A DNA stretch of 64,000 nucleotides from an uncultured Synechococcus sp. (lineage in GTDB: Bacteria; Cyanobacteriota; Cyanobacteriia; PCC-6307; Cyanobiaceae): NCBI GenBank assembly GCA_949373155.1, contig CASICK010000002.1, positions 186,001-250,000 of the forward strand, given 5' to 3'. Positions within the stretch are counted from its first letter, which is position 1, and every line of letters starts with the position of its first letter. The translations under genes were made by a program, and so were the position numbers. The notes under the pieces are model-generated. The model did not search any database. It was given only the letters and a program-made list of their open reading frames with translations, and was not told the origin of the DNA. Below, in pieces: positions 62,804-64,000 of this stretch.

Positions 62804-63532
62804 ATGTCAACCCTTGACTCCACAGCTGTCGCTGTGCTCGACGATCAGCAGGGTTTGGCAGAGCTACCTGATTTCACGACTGATGCTTACAAGGATGCAT
62901 ACAGCCGTATCAACGCGATCGTGATCGAAGGTGAGCAGGAAGCTCATGACAATTACCTCTCACTAGGCACGCTGATCCCTGATCAAGCTGAGGAACTCGC
63001 CAAGTTGGCGAAGATGGAAATGAAGCACATGAAGGGCTTCACCGCCTGTGCAAAAAACCTTGACGTTGTGGCTGATATGCCCTTCGCCCATGAGTTTTTT
63101 GCTCCCTTGCATGGAAATTTCCAATCTGCTCTGAAAGACGGGAAGGTGGTCAGCTGTCTGCTAATTCAGGCCCTGCTGATTGAGGCCTTTGCTATCTCCG
63201 CTTATCACATCTATATCCCTGTCGCTGACCCCTTCGCCCGCAAAATCACTGAAGGAGTTGTCAAGGATGAGTACACCCACCTCAACTACGGTCAAGAGTG
63301 GTTGAAGGCCAACTTCGAGTCAAGCCGCGAAGAGTTGATGGAAGCTAACAAAGCGAATCTTCCGCTCATTCGTTCGATGCTCGAGCAGGTAGCTGCTGAT
63401 GCTTCTGTTCTGCATATGGAAAAAGAAGATTTGATCGAAGATTTTCTGATTGCTTATCAGGAAGCTTTGAACGAGATCGGGTTCAGCTCCCGCGATATTG
63501 CTCGTATGGCGGCCGCAGCGCTGTCTGTCTAA
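62804..63532 (+). CDS. ado: Aldehyde-deformylating oxygenase
   Basis: Converts fatty aldehydes to alkanes (mainly C15/C17) and formate. 242 aa ferritin-like helical protein. Using the known enzyme's order, the di-iron ligands are at Glu44, Glu72, His75, Glu127, Glu156 and His159 ('[10 protein letters not shown]', 'MEMKHMKGF', '[13 protein letters not shown]'). AGGAAG precedes the ATG. It is followed by acyl-ACP reductase, the usual pair. Confidence 0.96.
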   Translation: MSTLDSTAVAVLDDQQGLAELPDFTTDAYKDAYSRINAIVIEGEQEAHDNYLSLGTLIPDQAEELAKLAKMEMKHMKGFTACAKNLDVVADMPFAHEFFAPLHGNFQSALKDGKVVSCLLIQALLIEAFAISAYHIYIPVADPFARKITEGVVKDEYTHLNYGQEWLKANFESSREELMEANKANLPLIRSMLEQVAADASVLHMEKEDLIEDFLIAYQEALNEIGFSSRDIARMAAAALSV

Positions 63533-63576
63533 GCGCGTTTCAACCTCAATTCAATCTCAATGGGGCTTGGGGTGTT

Positions 63577-63600
63577 GGGCGTCAATTTCGCCCCTTTCCG
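63577..63600 (+). terminator. Weak terminator-like hairpin after ado
   Basis: GGGCG (63577-63581), loop TCAATTT, CGCCC (63589-63593), then CTTTCC. Short stem and imperfect T-run. It may partly separate ado from aar transcripts. Confidence 0.3.
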
Positions 63601-63655
63601 TTCACCATGAACCGGACCCGTGCTTAGGTAGGGGGGAAATCCATCGCCAGATCGG

Positions 63656-63684
63656 TTGATGCGGTTCAGATTCCTACTTTTAAG
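63656..63684 (+). promoter_or_regulatory. Possible aar promoter
   Basis: TTGATG at 63656-63661 and TTTAAG at 63679-63684 with a 17-nt spacer, each 4/6 to consensus. Transcription would begin near 63691, leaving a leader of about 12 nt. A separate aar promoter would fit with the 170-nt gap to ado. Confidence 0.3.
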
Positions 63685-63702
63685 TACGACCGTCGGCAGC
63701 AC

Positions 63703-64000
63703 ATGTTTGGTCTGATCGGACATTCAACCAGTTTTGAGGCTGCTAGGCGTAAAGCTTTAGAGCTGGGTTTCGATCACATCGCCGAGGGTGATCTTGATGT
63801 TTGGTGCAGTGCACCGCCTCAGTTGGTGGAGCATGTTGAAGTCACGAGCCCTACAGGCAAAACAATCGAAGGGGCGTATATCGATTCGTGCTTTGTGCCT
63901 GAGATGCTGAGCCGCTTCAAAACGGCGAGACGCAAGGTGCTCAACGCCATGGAGCTCGCTCAGAAGAAAGGCATCAACATCACGGCCCTGGGCGGTTTTA
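63703..64000 (+). CDS. aar: Long-chain acyl-ACP reductase, cut by window edge
   Basis: ATG at 63703; the frame continues past 64000. '[20 protein letters not shown]', '[17 protein letters not shown]', '[15 protein letters not shown]' and '[20 protein letters not shown]' (start of the NAD(P)H fold) match the cyanobacterial acyl-ACP reductase. It makes the aldehyde that ado deformylates. About 99 of roughly 340 residues are visible. Confidence 0.93.
   Translation, partial: MFGLIGHSTSFEAARRKALELGFDHIAEGDLDVWCSAPPQLVEHVEVTSPTGKTIEGAYIDSCFVPEMLSRFKTARRKVLNAMELAQKKGINITALGGF

Overview
The window looks like the chromosome of a marine picocyanobacterium, most probably a Synechococcus of the marine 5.1 group. 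The evidence is: psb27, a ferrochelatase with a C-terminal chlorophyll-binding helix, the ADO/AAR alkane pair, a Tab2 homologue, an accessory S1-like protein, a type-1 RpoD with an Ala/Lys-rich N-terminus, several small proteins of a cyanobacterial type, dense gene packing, short or overlapping gene junctions and frequent GTG/TTG starts. Base composition is in the 50s by eye, apart from a few AT-rich pockets. The species is an inference; no database was consulted.

Layout. 1-0.7 kb: a DUF481 outer-membrane-type gene running off the left edge. 1-9.6 kb: hemL, glycolate-oxidase-like glcD, xth, small secreted/TPR genes, then a tight run of a conserved hypothetical, an HEAGH metalloprotease-like protein, larC and a lysyl-PG-synthase-like membrane protein. 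9.8-13.2 kb (minus): a fused iron-type ABC permease, a newly called 49-aa membrane protein, a His-rich CobW GTPase and a pterin dehydratase. 13.2-17.6 kb: two tandem Cys-rich secreted paralogues, a DUF6737 protein, an M32 carboxypeptidase, inorganic pyrophosphatase 1, an AT-rich pocket with a possible small RNA, and an L,D-transpeptidase. 17.6-33 kb: hemC, two unknown proteins, rpoD, priA, a TPR/DUF3153 pair that looks like one frameshifted gene, argB, DUF2854, ssb, cobK, cutA, an adenosine-kinase-like gene, and the proS-psb27-purA group.

33-49 kb: an HTH-like small protein, a small membrane protein overlapping pyrophosphatase 2, ferredoxin, an ArsC/Spx-like protein, a large conserved membrane protein, lepB, a degenerate dihydroorotase, a double phosphoglycerate-mutase-domain protein, a CPBP protease, an FtsL-like candidate beside ftsI, EF-hand transaldolase, a photolyase-family gene, a geranylgeranyl-reductase-family gene, frr and pyrH. 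49.5-57 kb: cobO, a methyltransferase and a tyrosine recombinase in one overlapping minus-strand group, then hemH, ilvB and a run of small/secreted proteins including a binding-protein-like lipoprotein. 57-64 kb: an FAD oxidoreductase, the pgeF-tab2-rps1b chain, a creatininase-family protein, and ADO followed by AAR, which runs off the right edge.

Functional themes are tetrapyrrole/cobalamin supply (hemL, hemC, hemH, cobK, cobO), photosystem II assembly (psb27, tab2), nucleotide and amino-acid synthesis (purA, pyrH, argB, ilvB), envelope growth (ftsI, L,D-transpeptidase, lepB, pgeF) and alkane synthesis. No CRISPR array, rRNA, tRNA, IS element or prophage was recognised. I did not find a clear new multi-gene system. 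The strongest leads are the candidate small RNA at about 16.80-17.04 kb, the tandem Cys-rich secreted proteins, the TPR/DUF3153 frameshift, the second pyrophosphatase with a changed catalytic Asp, and several unannotated short ORFs.
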